This document shows, in pieces, positions 44,558 to 52,974 of a DNA stretch of 64,000 bases. A program made the position numbers and the translations under genes. The stretch is from Nonomuraea gerenzanensis. GTDB lineage: Bacteria > Actinomycetota > Actinomycetes > Streptosporangiales > Streptosporangiaceae. Positions within the stretch are counted from its first letter, which is position 1, and every line of letters starts with the position of its first letter. The notes beneath the pieces are model-generated. The model had not been told where the DNA came from and ran no database searches. It worked only from the letters and a program-made list of their open reading frames with translations. The stretch covers positions 11,214,501 to 11,278,500 of the forward strand of contig NZ_CP084058.1 of assembly GCF_020215645.1 (NCBI RefSeq). The letters run 5' to 3'.

Positions 44558-44563
44558 GTCCGT

Positions 44564-44938
44564 ATGTACGTCCCACCAGAATGGCCCGCGGAGGTCCGGC
44601 CCCCCAGCGTGCCCGACTGGGAGACCTCCGCCGTCGCCTGGCTGCTCGACGCGGTGCCGCCGGACTACCGGGCGTACGAGGTGCTCAGACGGCATCCCGT
44701 GGCGCTGGCCGCGATGGCCCGCCACCACGTCAGGTCGGCCGTCGAGGCGGCCCGCGCCGGTTACCGGGCCGCCGCGGTCGACCTCAAGGGACACCTGCCG
44801 CCGCACGCCATCGAGGCGGTGCTCGACACCTACCGGCAGGAGGGGCCGCGGCTGGTGCGGTTGTCACGCTCCATCGACGTGGTCGAGCGCGCCCTGAGGG
44901 GCGACATGTTCACCGCCACCATGCGCCGCGAGCCCTGA
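44564..44938 (+). CDS. Unknown 124-residue cytoplasmic protein
   Basis: I do not recognise this protein. It is soluble and mostly helical, with the pattern WLLDAVPPDYRAYEVLRRHP near the start and Arg-rich helices afterwards. No Cys or catalytic motif is evident. It seems to be translated from a leaderless mRNA, divergently from the L-2-hydroxyglutarate oxidase. A pair of palindromes follows its stop. Confidence 0.72.
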   Translation: MYVPPEWPAEVRPPSVPDWETSAVAWLLDAVPPDYRAYEVLRRHPVALAAMARHHVRSAVEAARAGYRAAAVDLKGHLPPHAIEAVLDTYRQEGPRLVRLSRSIDVVERALRGDMFTATMRREP

Positions 44939-44949
44939 CCGCCGAGTCA

Positions 44950-44994
44950 AGCGGCCCGGCCGCTGTCGCCGCGGCTCCAGCGGCCCCGGCCGCT
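44950..44994. terminator. Two tandem perfect palindromes between convergent genes
   Basis: AGCGGCCCGGCCGCT (44950-44964) and AGCGGCCCCGGCCGCT (44979-44994) each have perfect 7-bp arms. They can also pair with each other. They lie between convergent genes and probably stop transcription from both sides. Confidence 0.65.
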
Positions 44995-45010
44995 GCCCCC
45001 TCGCCACCGC

Positions 45011-46024
45011 TCAGCGCGTGCGGCGGGCCAAAAACGTGATCACGCCGATCGCCCCCACCGCCGCCGCGAGCCAGATGAGCACGTCCCTCGCCGTCAACCC
45101 GGTGCCGTCACCGGCATCGTCGGCCCGCGCCGCCGGGGTCGGCCGCGGCTCCTCCTCGGCCCTGACCGGGCTCGGCGTGGGAGTCGCGGCGGCGGGCAGC
45201 GGCACCCGGTAGACGGGGCTGCGCGGCCCCTCGCTGCCGACCAGCAGCGCCCTGCCGTCGGCGGTGTACGCGATCGACTCGGCCTGCTCCAGCTCCGGCA
45301 TCGGCACCCTGCCGATCGTCTCACCCGAGGGCCGGTAGAGGGTGGCGGAGAAGTAGGTGCGCACGACGTACGACGAGCCGTCGGGGGCGTAGGCGGCGTC
45401 GGTGGCCATCAGCGGCGCGCTCGCGACCTTGCGCAGGATGTTCACCCGGTCCGTACGCAGCGTCTTCGGCGCCGCGTACACCGAGCCGGCGAACTCCTTG
45501 GACACCACGTAGAGCCGCCCGGTCCGCGGGTGCACCATGATGCCCTCGGCGTTGCGCGCGCCGTCGGCGTACCGGAACCGGTAGCGGACGGCGGGCAGCG
45601 TGGCGTCGGCGACGGTCTGTGGCTCGCTCACCTTGTAGACCGACACGTTCGGCCAGGCGCCGTCGAGGTTGTCGCCGATGTCGGCGAACCAGAGCACCCC
45701 GCGCCCCGTCCGCGGGTCCTTCGTGGCCGCCATGGCCTCCCAGTCGCGCGCCTGCGCGCCGCGCACCTGGTACGTGGCCCGGGTGCGCCCCTGGCCGTCC
45801 ACGGCGTAGAACGTGGGGGTGGCCGCGCTGTCGTTGTGCGTGTAGTAGAGGCCGTCGTGCGTCGGCGACAGGGCCAGGCCGCTCGACTCCGTGATCCGCT
45901 GGTCCCTGAAGGTGAACAGCTTCTCCGTCCCGTCGTCGGCGGCAGCCGGCGCGGCCGGCAGCAGGCACACGGCCGCCACGACGACGAGCATCCTGGTCAC
46001 GAAGTCCCCCACGCCAGCCATCAT
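45011..46024 (-). CDS. Membrane-anchored beta-propeller-like exported protein
   Basis: A 337-residue exported protein: signal peptide (about 1-30), a repeat-rich beta region (about 35-270) with propeller-like units (ESSGLALSPTHDGLYYTHND, AEGIMVHPRTGRLYVVSKE, SIAYTADGRALLVGSEG), a Pro/Ala/Glu linker and a C-terminal membrane helix (about 308-328) ending in basic residues. This is the type I topology of a surface-anchored protein. No sortase motif is seen. Two adjacent ATGs (46024, 46021) are possible starts. Function unknown. Confidence 0.78.
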   Translation of the reverse strand: MMAGVGDFVTRMLVVVAAVCLLPAAPAAADDGTEKLFTFRDQRITESSGLALSPTHDGLYYTHNDSAATPTFYAVDGQGRTRATYQVRGAQARDWEAMAATKDPRTGRGVLWFADIGDNLDGAWPNVSVYKVSEPQTVADATLPAVRYRFRYADGARNAEGIMVHPRTGRLYVVSKEFAGSVYAAPKTLRTDRVNILRKVASAPLMATDAAYAPDGSSYVVRTYFSATLYRPSGETIGRVPMPELEQAESIAYTADGRALLVGSEGPRSPVYRVPLPAAATPTPSPVRAEEEPRPTPAARADDAGDGTGLTARDVLIWLAAAVGAIGVITFLARRTR

Positions 46025-46053
46025 GCCTCACCGGGCCCGCGCGTCCAGCACTC

Positions 46054-47325
46054 CTAGGAGGACCGCGCGGCCAGGCCCACCCTGGCGCTGTGGCGGTGGA
46101 AGCCGGTGCCCTGCAGCGCGACCAGGAGCCCGTTGGCGATCGCCATGGCCGTCCACAGGCCGTCGATCCCCCAGGTGCGCGCCACGGGGACGGCGGCCAC
46201 GACCAGCAGGCCGTACCCGATGACGAAGAAGACGAGGCTGGAGGAGGAGCGCTTGAGCGCGGTCAGGCCGGTGCCCTGCACCGCCTGGGCGGAGTCGAGC
46301 AGCGCGGCCAGCAGCATCACCGGCAGCAGCCCGAGTGCCCGGTCCCGCACCGCCGCGTCGCCGCTGAAGAGCACCAGCACGTGCTCGCCCAGCCCGAGCA
46401 GCAGCCCCGCCACCAGGAGAGTCCCCGTGACGGCGAGCGCGGCGGCGCGCCACAGGGCCCGCCGCGCGCCGGCCGGGCCGGGCGCGCGGGCGACCTCGGG
46501 CACCGAGGCCAGCGCGACGGACAGGGAGGCCAGCATGATCAGGCCGGTGAGCGTGGTCAGCACCGCGTGGGCGGCGGTGTCGCGCGTGCCCGTGGTGCTC
46601 GCGGCGAACGTCACCACGCTCAGCACGCCGAACTTGATGAGCACGGTCCCGGCCAGCGGGACGCTGACCCTGGCCAGCTTCACGATCTCGCGCGGCCTGG
46701 GCCGTCCCTGCCCGATGGGCCGCCCCAGCGCCCGCCGCAGGCTGAGCGCGGCCACGCCCGCCGCCGCCAGCCCGGACAGCGCCCAGGCGATGCCCACCCC
46801 GGTCAGCCCGAGCCACGGCACCAGCACGGCGGTGAGCCCGCCCACCCCCACCCCGAAGATCAGGGACGGCCAGAGCACGTCACGGCTGCGCCCCAGCGCG
46901 ACCAGGATCGTGCTCGCCCCGCCGGTGGAGGCGAAGACCAGCAGGTAGACCGCCAGGAACCAGGGCAGCACCCCCATCTCCCGCACCACCTCGGCCGGCA
47001 CCCCGGTGACCCCGGCGACCAGCGGCACGCACAGCACCGCGACGGCGCCCAGCGCGCCCGTGGCCAGGCTGAGCCAGCGCGCGTCCCGCACGACGGGCAC
47101 GGCCGCCGCGGGCTCGTCCCTGAACGGGGCCACGAACGGCCCGAGGCCGCGTAACGCGCCCTGCACGGCGGCGGCCGCGGCGTTGAGCACGGCGCTGATC
47201 ACGGCGAACGCGGCCAGCGTGACCGTGTCGTGGTTGCCGAGCACGGACGTGACGATCAGCGACCCCGCCGTGCCCGCGACCATCGCCAGGAAGACCGGCA
47301 CGGCGGCGCGCAGCAGCGCGATCAT
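46054..47325 (-). CDS. MATE-family efflux transporter
   Basis: A 423-residue MATE exporter with 12 predicted helices, related to DinF/NorM. It starts AAVPVFLAMVAGTAGSLIV and shows the internal two-fold repeat. It should move cationic or weakly charged compounds out using a sodium or proton gradient. The ATG at 47325 has no ribosome binding site; the upstream sequence is pyrimidine-rich. It ends 29 nt before the beta-propeller gene, and the two could be cotranscribed. Confidence 0.87.
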   Translation of the reverse strand: MIALLRAAVPVFLAMVAGTAGSLIVTSVLGNHDTVTLAAFAVISAVLNAAAAAVQGALRGLGPFVAPFRDEPAAAVPVVRDARWLSLATGALGAVAVLCVPLVAGVTGVPAEVVREMGVLPWFLAVYLLVFASTGGASTILVALGRSRDVLWPSLIFGVGVGGLTAVLVPWLGLTGVGIAWALSGLAAAGVAALSLRRALGRPIGQGRPRPREIVKLARVSVPLAGTVLIKFGVLSVVTFAASTTGTRDTAAHAVLTTLTGLIMLASLSVALASVPEVARAPGPAGARRALWRAAALAVTGTLLVAGLLLGLGEHVLVLFSGDAAVRDRALGLLPVMLLAALLDSAQAVQGTGLTALKRSSSSLVFFVIGYGLLVVAAVPVARTWGIDGLWTAMAIANGLLVALQGTGFHRHSARVGLAARSS

Positions 47326-47417
47326 GAGGAGGGGAGACCCGGCAGGCCCGTTCTGTCCGAGATCATGAAGCGAGTCTATGGCCTGGAGTGCGCTCCAGGT
47401 CCTTAGTGTGGGGTGTC

Positions 47418-48386
47418 ATGGACTACGTCAACCTCGGACGCAGCGGACTCCTGGTGAGCCCGCTCTGCCTCGGCACCATGAACTTCGGCCCGCGCACCAC
47501 GGAGGACGACTCCTTCGCGATCATGGACCGGGCCCACGAGCTGGGGCTGAACTTCTTCGACACGGCGAACGTCTACGGCGGCCAGAAGGGCGAGGGCATC
47601 ACCGAGCAGATCGTCGGCCGGTGGTTCGCCCAGGGCGGTGGCCGCAGGGAGAAGACGGTCCTGGCCACCAAGGTCTACGGCGACATGGGTGACTGGCCCA
47701 ACGAGCGAGGGCTGTCGGCGCTGAACATCCGCCGCGCCTGCGACGCCTCGCTGAAGCGCCTGCAGACCGACTACATCGACATCTACCAGGCCCACCATGT
47801 GCACCGGCCGACCCCGTTCGAGGAGTTCTGGGAGGCCATGGAGGTCCTGCGGCAGCAGGGCAAGATCCTGTACGTCGGCTCGTCCAACTTCGCGGGCTGG
47901 CACCTGGCCAAGGCCCAGGAGACCGCGGCCCGGCGCAACTTCCTCGGCCTGGTCAGCGAGCAGACCCACTACAACCTGCTCACCCGGGCGCCGGAGCTGG
48001 AGGTGCTGCCCGCCGCCGAGGACTACGGCCTGGGCGTCATCCCGTGGAGCCCGCTGGCCGGTGGCCTGCTCGGCGGCGTGCTGCGCAAGCTCGACAAGGG
48101 CCGCTCGGGCGCCGAGCACATGCTCAAGCAGCTGGAGCGGCACCGCGACAAGATCGAGCAGTACGAGAAGTTCTGCGACGAGCTGGGCGAGGAGCCGGCC
48201 GACGTGGCCCTGGCCTGGCTGCTCAAGCAGCGCGCGGTCGCGGCGCCGATCATCGGCCCGCGCACGATGGCGCAGCTCGAAGGCAGCCTGCGCGCGCTGG
48301 AGATCGACCTGGACGAGGCCGCGCTGGCCCGCCTCGACGAGATCTTCCCTGGCCACCGCACCGCTCCGGAGGACTACGCCTGGTAG
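47418..48386 (+). CDS. Aldo/keto reductase
   Basis: A 322-residue NADPH-dependent aldo/keto reductase of the YajO/Tas type. The catalytic tetrad is seen as Asp and Tyr in FFDTANVYGG, Lys in LATKVYGDM and His in QAHHVHRP. NADPH-binding residues are in the C-terminal GPRTMAQLEGSL. The ATG at 47418 is chosen since the barrel begins at once; an in-frame start ten codons earlier lies in the promoter region. TTAGTG just upstream and the absence of a ribosome binding site suggest a leaderless mRNA. Confidence 0.9.
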   Translation: MDYVNLGRSGLLVSPLCLGTMNFGPRTTEDDSFAIMDRAHELGLNFFDTANVYGGQKGEGITEQIVGRWFAQGGGRREKTVLATKVYGDMGDWPNERGLSALNIRRACDASLKRLQTDYIDIYQAHHVHRPTPFEEFWEAMEVLRQQGKILYVGSSNFAGWHLAKAQETAARRNFLGLVSEQTHYNLLTRAPELEVLPAAEDYGLGVIPWSPLAGGLLGGVLRKLDKGRSGAEHMLKQLERHRDKIEQYEKFCDELGEEPADVALAWLLKQRAVAAPIIGPRTMAQLEGSLRALEIDLDEAALARLDEIFPGHRTAPEDYAW

Positions 48387-48450
48387 CACCTTCGCGCGCC
48401 GGCCGTCGCCGCGGCCTCACCCGCCCGGCGGCGGCCCGGCCGCGTGCGCG

Positions 48451-48511
48451 ATCAGGCGTCTGGACGAGGCGTGTGAGCAGGCGTCTGCGCGAGGCGCGAT
48501 CAGGCGTCTGC
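48451..48511. repeat. Imperfect short direct repeats in the intergenic region
   Basis: CAGGCGTCTG occurs at 48453-48462, 48478-48487 and 48501-48510, each followed by CGAGGC two bases on. The 163-nt space between the aldo/keto reductase and the small membrane peptide has nothing else recognisable. Confidence 0.5.
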
Positions 48512-48549
48512 ACGAGGCGTGCGGTCGGACGCCGGGCAGGCGTCCGCTC

Positions 48550-48633
48550 TCAGGACAGCAGGGCGCCGACGATCACGATCAGCAGGAGCAGGCCGAGCAC
48601 GATGGGCAGCAGCCAGGGGCGAGGACGATCCAC
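48550..48633 (-). CDS. 27-residue single-helix membrane peptide
   Basis: A small open frame starting at a GTG (48633) encodes 27 residues: a short basic N-terminus with Pro (DRPRPW) and one hydrophobic helix (LLPIVLGLLLLIVIVGALLS). It begins 10 nt after the ThpR gene on the same strand, so it is probably cotranscribed. The composition is typical of small bacterial membrane proteins. No function is known. Confidence 0.5.
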   Translation of the reverse strand: MDRPRPWLLPIVLGLLLLIVIVGALLS

Positions 48634-48643
48634 GACCTGGAGC

Positions 48644-49201
48644 CTAGCTCTGCTCTGCGGGTGCCAGCGCCCATTCGGCGAGTGACTCGTACCTCACCGG
48701 CGGCCCCAGGTGACTGCGGACGAGCCGGACGTGCTCCGCCCGCCACGGCGAGCCGCTGAACCCCGACAGCGACTCCACCATCGGCCGCAGGTCGGTCTCC
48801 GCCTTGGCCCTGGCGAGCGTGAGGTGCGGGTGGAAGCGCTTCTCGTCGGTCTGCGCCGCCCCGGCCCGGCGGGCGCCCGCCTTGACGGAGTCGGCGAGCC
48901 GGGTCATGGGGTCGCCGGTGACGCCCACCCAGAAGACCCGGGCCCGCCGTACGGAGGAGAAGGCGCCGAAGCGGTCGAAGGCCAGGTTCAGCACGCTGTG
49001 CCGGCGCACGGCGCGGGCCAGGCGCGTCTCCAGGTCGGGCAGCGCCCGCTCGGGCACCTCGCCGAAGAACCCGAGCGTGATGTGCCAGGTCTCCCGGTCC
49101 GGCCAGCGCAGCCCCGGCACCTGCCCGACGTGCGGCGCGATGGCGCGCGCGATCTCGTCCAGCACGCCGTCGGGCGGCACCAGCGCCGCGAAGAGCCTCA
49201 T
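48644..49201 (-). CDS. thpR: RNA 2',3'-cyclic phosphodiesterase (2'-5' RNA ligase family)
   Basis: A 185-residue 2H phosphoesterase. The two catalytic HxTx motifs are HITLGFFG (about 40) and HLTLARAK (about 126). It cleaves 2',3'-cyclic phosphates of RNA. Its N-terminus MRLFAALVPPDGVLDEIARA matches ThpR/LigT proteins. The ATG at 49201 is the only good start. It stands near the small membrane peptide downstream. Confidence 0.92.
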   Translation of the reverse strand: MRLFAALVPPDGVLDEIARAIAPHVGQVPGLRWPDRETWHITLGFFGEVPERALPDLETRLARAVRRHSVLNLAFDRFGAFSSVRRARVFWVGVTGDPMTRLADSVKAGARRAGAAQTDEKRFHPHLTLARAKAETDLRPMVESLSGFSGSPWRAEHVRLVRSHLGPPVRYESLAEWALAPAEQS

Positions 49202-49279
49202 ACCTCACGATTGTGCCCCGGCGGGTGCCCGCCCCCGCACCGCGCCCCCACGGCTCCCGCACCTACGACAGGCGATGAC

Positions 49280-50524
49280 TCATGCCGCCATGGCGAGGTC
49301 GGGCTTGGCCACGCGCGAGCTGATCAGCCGCGTCATCAGCACGGCCAGCCCCGTGCCGACCAGGACCAGCACGCCGGACAGGATGACGCCCGTCCGCGGC
49401 CCGCCCAGCTCGGACAGCCACCCGATCAGCGGCGCCCCCAGCGGCGCCCCGCCGGTGAACACCAGCATGTAGATGCCCATGACCCGGCCCCGCATCTCGG
49501 GCGAGGTGGCGATCTGGACGCTGGCGTTGGCGACGGTGTTGATGGTGATCAGCGCGATCCCGGTGGGGATCAGCAGCAGCAGGTACGCGGGGTAGAACGG
49601 GGCCACCCCGGTGGCGATCTGGAACAGCCCGAACCCGATCGCCCCCGCGAAGAGCACCTTGCGCGACAGCCTGGCCCGGCGCGCGGCGAGCAGCGCCCCG
49701 CCGAGTGCCCCGACCGCGAACATGCTGGACGCCAGCCCGAACGAGGACGCGCCCGCCCCGAACACCTCCCGCGCCATGAGCGCGATCGACATCGAGAACG
49801 ACTGCGAGAACATCGACACGAAGGCGATCAGCAGCACCGGCATGAGCAGTTCCTCACGCTGGAGCACGTACCGCAGCCCCTCGCGGAGCTGGCCCTTGGC
49901 CCTGGGGACGGGCTCGGCCACGTTCAGCTCGGCCTTGCGCATGAAGATCAGGCTGGAGATGACGCCGCCGAAGGTCAGCGCGTTGATCAGGAAGATCGGC
50001 CCCGTGCCGCCGAGCACGTAGATCAGCACGCCGGCGAGCGCCGGGCCGACCACGCGGGCCAGGTTGAAGATGGAGCTGTTCAGCGCGATCGCGTTGGGCA
50101 GGTCCTTGCGGCCGACCATCTCGACCACGAACGCCTGCCGCGTCGGCACCTCCACACAGGAGATCATGCCGAGCAGGAACGCCATCACGTAGACGTGCCA
50201 CACCTGGGCGGTGCCCGTCATCGTGAGGATGCCGATGGTCAGCGCCAGCCCGGCCATGAGCGACTGGGCGGCGATGAGGATCGGCCGCTTGGGGTAGCGG
50301 TCGGCGAGCACGCCGCCGAACATCCCGAACAGCAACATCGGCAGGAACTGCAGCGCGGTCGCCGTGCCGAGCGCCGCCGCGCTGCCGTGGGCGTTGCCGG
50401 GGCCGGCGGTCAGGTCGAGCACCAGCCAGTCCTGCGCGGTGCGCTGCAGCCAGGTGCCGATGTTGGAGACGGTGCCGCCCGCCGCGAACATGCGGTAGTT
50501 ACGAACCCTGAGTGACCGGAACAT
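49280..50524 (-). CDS. MFS efflux transporter (MFS_3) controlled by MarR
   Basis: A 414-residue, 12-helix transporter (FRSLRVRNYRMFAAGGTVSNIG; motif A GGVLADRYPKRPI), likely a proton-driven drug exporter. The ATG at 50524 lies 23 nt after the MarR stop. In-frame codons further upstream lie inside the MarR gene and give a low-complexity leader, so they are rejected. The MarR-MFS pair is a common arrangement in which the exporter is derepressed by its own substrate. Confidence 0.9.
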   Translation of the reverse strand: MFRSLRVRNYRMFAAGGTVSNIGTWLQRTAQDWLVLDLTAGPGNAHGSAAALGTATALQFLPMLLFGMFGGVLADRYPKRPILIAAQSLMAGLALTIGILTMTGTAQVWHVYVMAFLLGMISCVEVPTRQAFVVEMVGRKDLPNAIALNSSIFNLARVVGPALAGVLIYVLGGTGPIFLINALTFGGVISSLIFMRKAELNVAEPVPRAKGQLREGLRYVLQREELLMPVLLIAFVSMFSQSFSMSIALMAREVFGAGASSFGLASSMFAVGALGGALLAARRARLSRKVLFAGAIGFGLFQIATGVAPFYPAYLLLLIPTGIALITINTVANASVQIATSPEMRGRVMGIYMLVFTGGAPLGAPLIGWLSELGGPRTGVILSGVLVLVGTGLAVLMTRLISSRVAKPDLAMAA

Positions 50525-50547
50525 CCCGGTCCTGGGTTCTTCAGGCT

Positions 50548-51000
50548 CTATATCTTGCTGAGCTTCTCCAGGATCGGCGCCGCCTGCCTGAGGATCGACC
50601 TCTCCTCCGGCGACAACTCCTTCAACCGCTGTGTCAGCCACGCCTCCTTGCGGCGGCGCTCCTCCTTCAGCAGCTTCTCTGCGTCCTCGGTCACCGAGAC
50701 GGTCACCTGACGCCGGTCGGTCGGATGCGGGGTACGGGCGACCAGGCCGCGTTCCTCGAGCGCGGCGATCACGCGCGTCATCGAGGGCGGTTGCACCTTC
50801 TCTAGCTCGGCCAATTCGCCGGGGGTTATCCCGGAATGCCGTTCCACCGCGGCGAGGGTCGCGAACTGTGTGGGCGTCAGCGAGTGCGCTGCCGCCTGTC
50901 GTCGTAGGCGTCGGTTCAGCCTTGCCAGCGACACGCGCAGGGCTGAAGCCAGACCTGCGTCGCTGCGCAGGTCCATCTTGGGCTGGGTTTTGGTTAGCAT
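50548..51000 (-). CDS. MarR-family regulator
   Basis: A 150-residue winged-helix regulator with the MarR core (LTPTQFATLAAVERHSGITPGELAELEKVQPPSM within about 40-75) and the wing DRRQVTVSVTEDAEKLL. It should dimerise and repress its own operon with the MFS gene. A TTGC/GCAA dyad overlaps the putative -10 box upstream. The ATG at 51000 is the only suitable start. Confidence 0.92.
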   Translation of the reverse strand: MLTKTQPKMDLRSDAGLASALRVSLARLNRRLRRQAAAHSLTPTQFATLAAVERHSGITPGELAELEKVQPPSMTRVIAALEERGLVARTPHPTDRRQVTVSVTEDAEKLLKEERRRKEAWLTQRLKELSPEERSILRQAAPILEKLSKI

Positions 51001-51012
51001 GAGTCATTACCT

Positions 51013-51030
51013 TTGCTAACTATACGGCAA
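51013..51030 (-). promoter_or_regulatory. MarR promoter with dyad operator
   Basis: TTGCTAACTATACGGCAA (51013-51030) has TTGC/GCAA ends, and its complement contains TATAGT (51019-51024), a likely -10 box for marR. Overlap of the dyad and -10 box fits autorepression. Confidence 0.5.
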
Positions 51031-51079
51031 GGCAAGATATTTCCGGACACAAGTGTCTTTCCACCCCTTGATACCCCGA

Positions 51080-51105
51080 AGCCGCCCCGCGTGGGCGGGA
51101 CGGCT
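51080..51105 (-). terminator. Hairpin downstream of the purine permease
   Basis: AGCCGCCCCGC (51080-51090) pairs with GCGGGACGGCT (51095-51105) at 10 of 11 positions over a 4-nt loop, 27 nt past the end of the leftward permease gene. Confidence 0.6.
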
Positions 51106-51131
51106 CCGAAGGTGTGACGGCCGGGTACGGG

Positions 51132-52571
51132 TCAGAGCCCGAGCGCGGCCCTGATCGGGCCGATGGCGAAGTACAGCGCGAACAGCGCGGCCACGCCCCA
51201 CAGCAGCGGGTGCACCTCACGCGCCTTCCCGCGCACCACCTTGATCAGCACGTAGCTGATGAAGCCGGCGCCGATGCCGTTCGAGATCGAGTACGTGAAC
51301 GGCATGATGACGATGGTGAGGAACGCCGGGATCGCCAGCTCGTAGTCGTCCCAGTCGACGTCCTTGATGGCGGTCATCATCAGGAAGCCCACGATGACCA
51401 GCGCGGGCGCGGCGGCCTCGTAGGGCACGATGGTGACGAGCGGCGTGAAGAAGATGGCCACGAGGAACAGCAGCCCCGTCACCACGCTGGCGAGGCCAGT
51501 GCGAGCGCCCTCGCCGACGCCGGCGGCCGACTCGATGTAGGTGGTGTTGGAGGAGACGGATCCGGCGCCGCCGGCGGCGGCCCCGAGGGAGTCGACGAGC
51601 AGGATCTCCCTGGTACGCGGCAGCGTCCCGTCCTCCTGCACCAGGTTCGCCTGACGGCCGACGCCGACGATGGTGCCCATCGTGTCGAAGAAGTCGGTGA
51701 TGAGCAGGGTGAAGACGAGCAGGGCGGCCAGCAGCACGTCCACCCGGATGAACCCGCCGAACGGGTCGAACTCGGTGAACAGGACGAGCGGATTGTTGAA
51801 GCCGATGACCTGCTCCGGCACGACGGGCCTGTTGAGCTGCCAGGTGTAGGGGTTGTCGGGCGAGGACGGGCCCAGCTTGGCGATCGCCTCGACGATGATG
51901 GCCAGGATCGTGGTGCCGACGATGCCGATCAGGATGGCGCCCTTGACCTTGCGCGCCACCATCGCCGCCGTGGCCAGCAGCCCGATGATGAAGACGAAGA
52001 TCGGCCAGGAGGTCAGGCTGCCGCCGATGCCCAGCTCCAGCGGCGTGCCCGCGGCCTTGCGCACGAAGCCGGCGTCGACGAAGCCGATCAGCGCGATGAA
52101 CAGGCCGATACCCACGCTGATGGCGGTCTTCAACTGGGCCGGGATGGCGTGGAAGATCGCCGTCCTGAGCCCTGTCAGCACCAGCACGGCGATGATGACG
52201 CCTTCGAGGAAGACCAGGCCCATGGCCTCCTCCCAGGTCATCACGGTGGCGATCTGGAAGGTGACGAAAGCGTTCAGGCCGAGCCCGGCCGCCATCGCGA
52301 ACGGCACCTTGCCGATGACGCCCATGAGGATCGTCAGCACGCCGGCCACGAACGCCGTGCCGGCGGCGACGAGCGCCACGGGGGCGGTCGCGCTGTCGGC
52401 GATGAACTCACCGCTCACGTCCTTGCCGTTGGCCAGGATCAACGGGTTGAGCACGACGATGTAGGCCATCGTGAAGAACGTGGCGATGCCGCCCCGTACT
52501 TCACGGGAGACGGTCGATCCTCGTGCGGAGATTGCGAAGAAACGGTCTATCGCATTACGTGTGTCACTCAC
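51132..52571 (-). CDS. NCS2-family purine permease (AzgA/GhxP-like)
   Basis: A 479-residue purine/proton symporter of the AzgA subfamily with 14 helices. It begins IDRFFAISARGSTVSREVRGG, and the family signature is TFFTMAYIVVLNPLIL; the substrate loop DTMGTIVGVGRQA is conserved. It should import hypoxanthine, guanine or adenine. The GTG at 52571 is used; no clear ribosome binding site precedes it. I looked for a purine riboswitch in the 83-nt upstream region and saw none. Confidence 0.92.
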   Translation of the reverse strand: MSDTRNAIDRFFAISARGSTVSREVRGGIATFFTMAYIVVLNPLILANGKDVSGEFIADSATAPVALVAAGTAFVAGVLTILMGVIGKVPFAMAAGLGLNAFVTFQIATVMTWEEAMGLVFLEGVIIAVLVLTGLRTAIFHAIPAQLKTAISVGIGLFIALIGFVDAGFVRKAAGTPLELGIGGSLTSWPIFVFIIGLLATAAMVARKVKGAILIGIVGTTILAIIVEAIAKLGPSSPDNPYTWQLNRPVVPEQVIGFNNPLVLFTEFDPFGGFIRVDVLLAALLVFTLLITDFFDTMGTIVGVGRQANLVQEDGTLPRTREILLVDSLGAAAGGAGSVSSNTTYIESAAGVGEGARTGLASVVTGLLFLVAIFFTPLVTIVPYEAAAPALVIVGFLMMTAIKDVDWDDYELAIPAFLTIVIMPFTYSISNGIGAGFISYVLIKVVRGKAREVHPLLWGVAALFALYFAIGPIRAALGL

Positions 52572-52641
52572 GACGCGAAGAGTGACAGTCGTGGTGAGCT
52601 GCGAAAAGAGCCAGTGATGAGATCGAGACCCGATTGGAAGC

Positions 52642-52647
52642 TAGGCT
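52642..52647 (+). promoter_or_regulatory. Candidate -10 box of a leaderless DUF2530 transcript
   Basis: TAGGCT at 52642-52647 lies 7 nt before the GTG at 52655 with no ribosome binding site between. Confidence 0.45.
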
Positions 52648-52654
52648 GGACAAC

Positions 52655-52867
52655 GTGAAGCAGCAGTGGCACCCCGACCCCGAGCCGATCAAGACCAACG
52701 ACACGGCCGCCATCGCCGTCGGCACGGGCATCTGGGCGGTCGCCTTCCTCGCCCTGCTGATCTTCCGCCCCGCCCCGGAGAACACGTGGTGGATCTGGAC
52801 CTGCCTGACGGGCGTGGGCTTCGGCTTCTTCGGCATGTGGTTCGTACGCAGGCCCAGGCGCGGCTGA
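52655..52867 (+). CDS. DUF2530 small membrane protein
   Basis: A 70-residue protein with two predicted helices (about 20-39 and 46-64) and a basic C-terminus. The pattern PDPEPIKTNDTAAIAVGTG followed by ENTWWIWTC matches DUF2530, found across Actinobacteria with unknown function. The GTG start and nearby -10 box suggest a leaderless mRNA. It diverges from the purine permease gene. Confidence 0.85.
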   Translation: MKQQWHPDPEPIKTNDTAAIAVGTGIWAVAFLALLIFRPAPENTWWIWTCLTGVGFGFFGMWFVRRPRRG

Positions 52868-52974
52868 GCGCCCCGAGGTGACATTCGTCATCTCCGGCTG
52901 TTCCCCGAAGTCACCTTCAAGTGGTGTTTCCGCCCACTACATCGGCATATGCCCGGCAACTCATGCTGGGGAGC

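Noticed and set aside
48451..48511. CRISPR-like short repeats
   Set aside because: Only three imperfect 10-nt matches at 23-25 nt spacing, no spacers of even size and no cas genes.
52572..52654. Purine riboswitch upstream of the NCS2 permease
   Set aside because: The 83-nt region has no three-way-junction pattern or conserved purine-aptamer loops.
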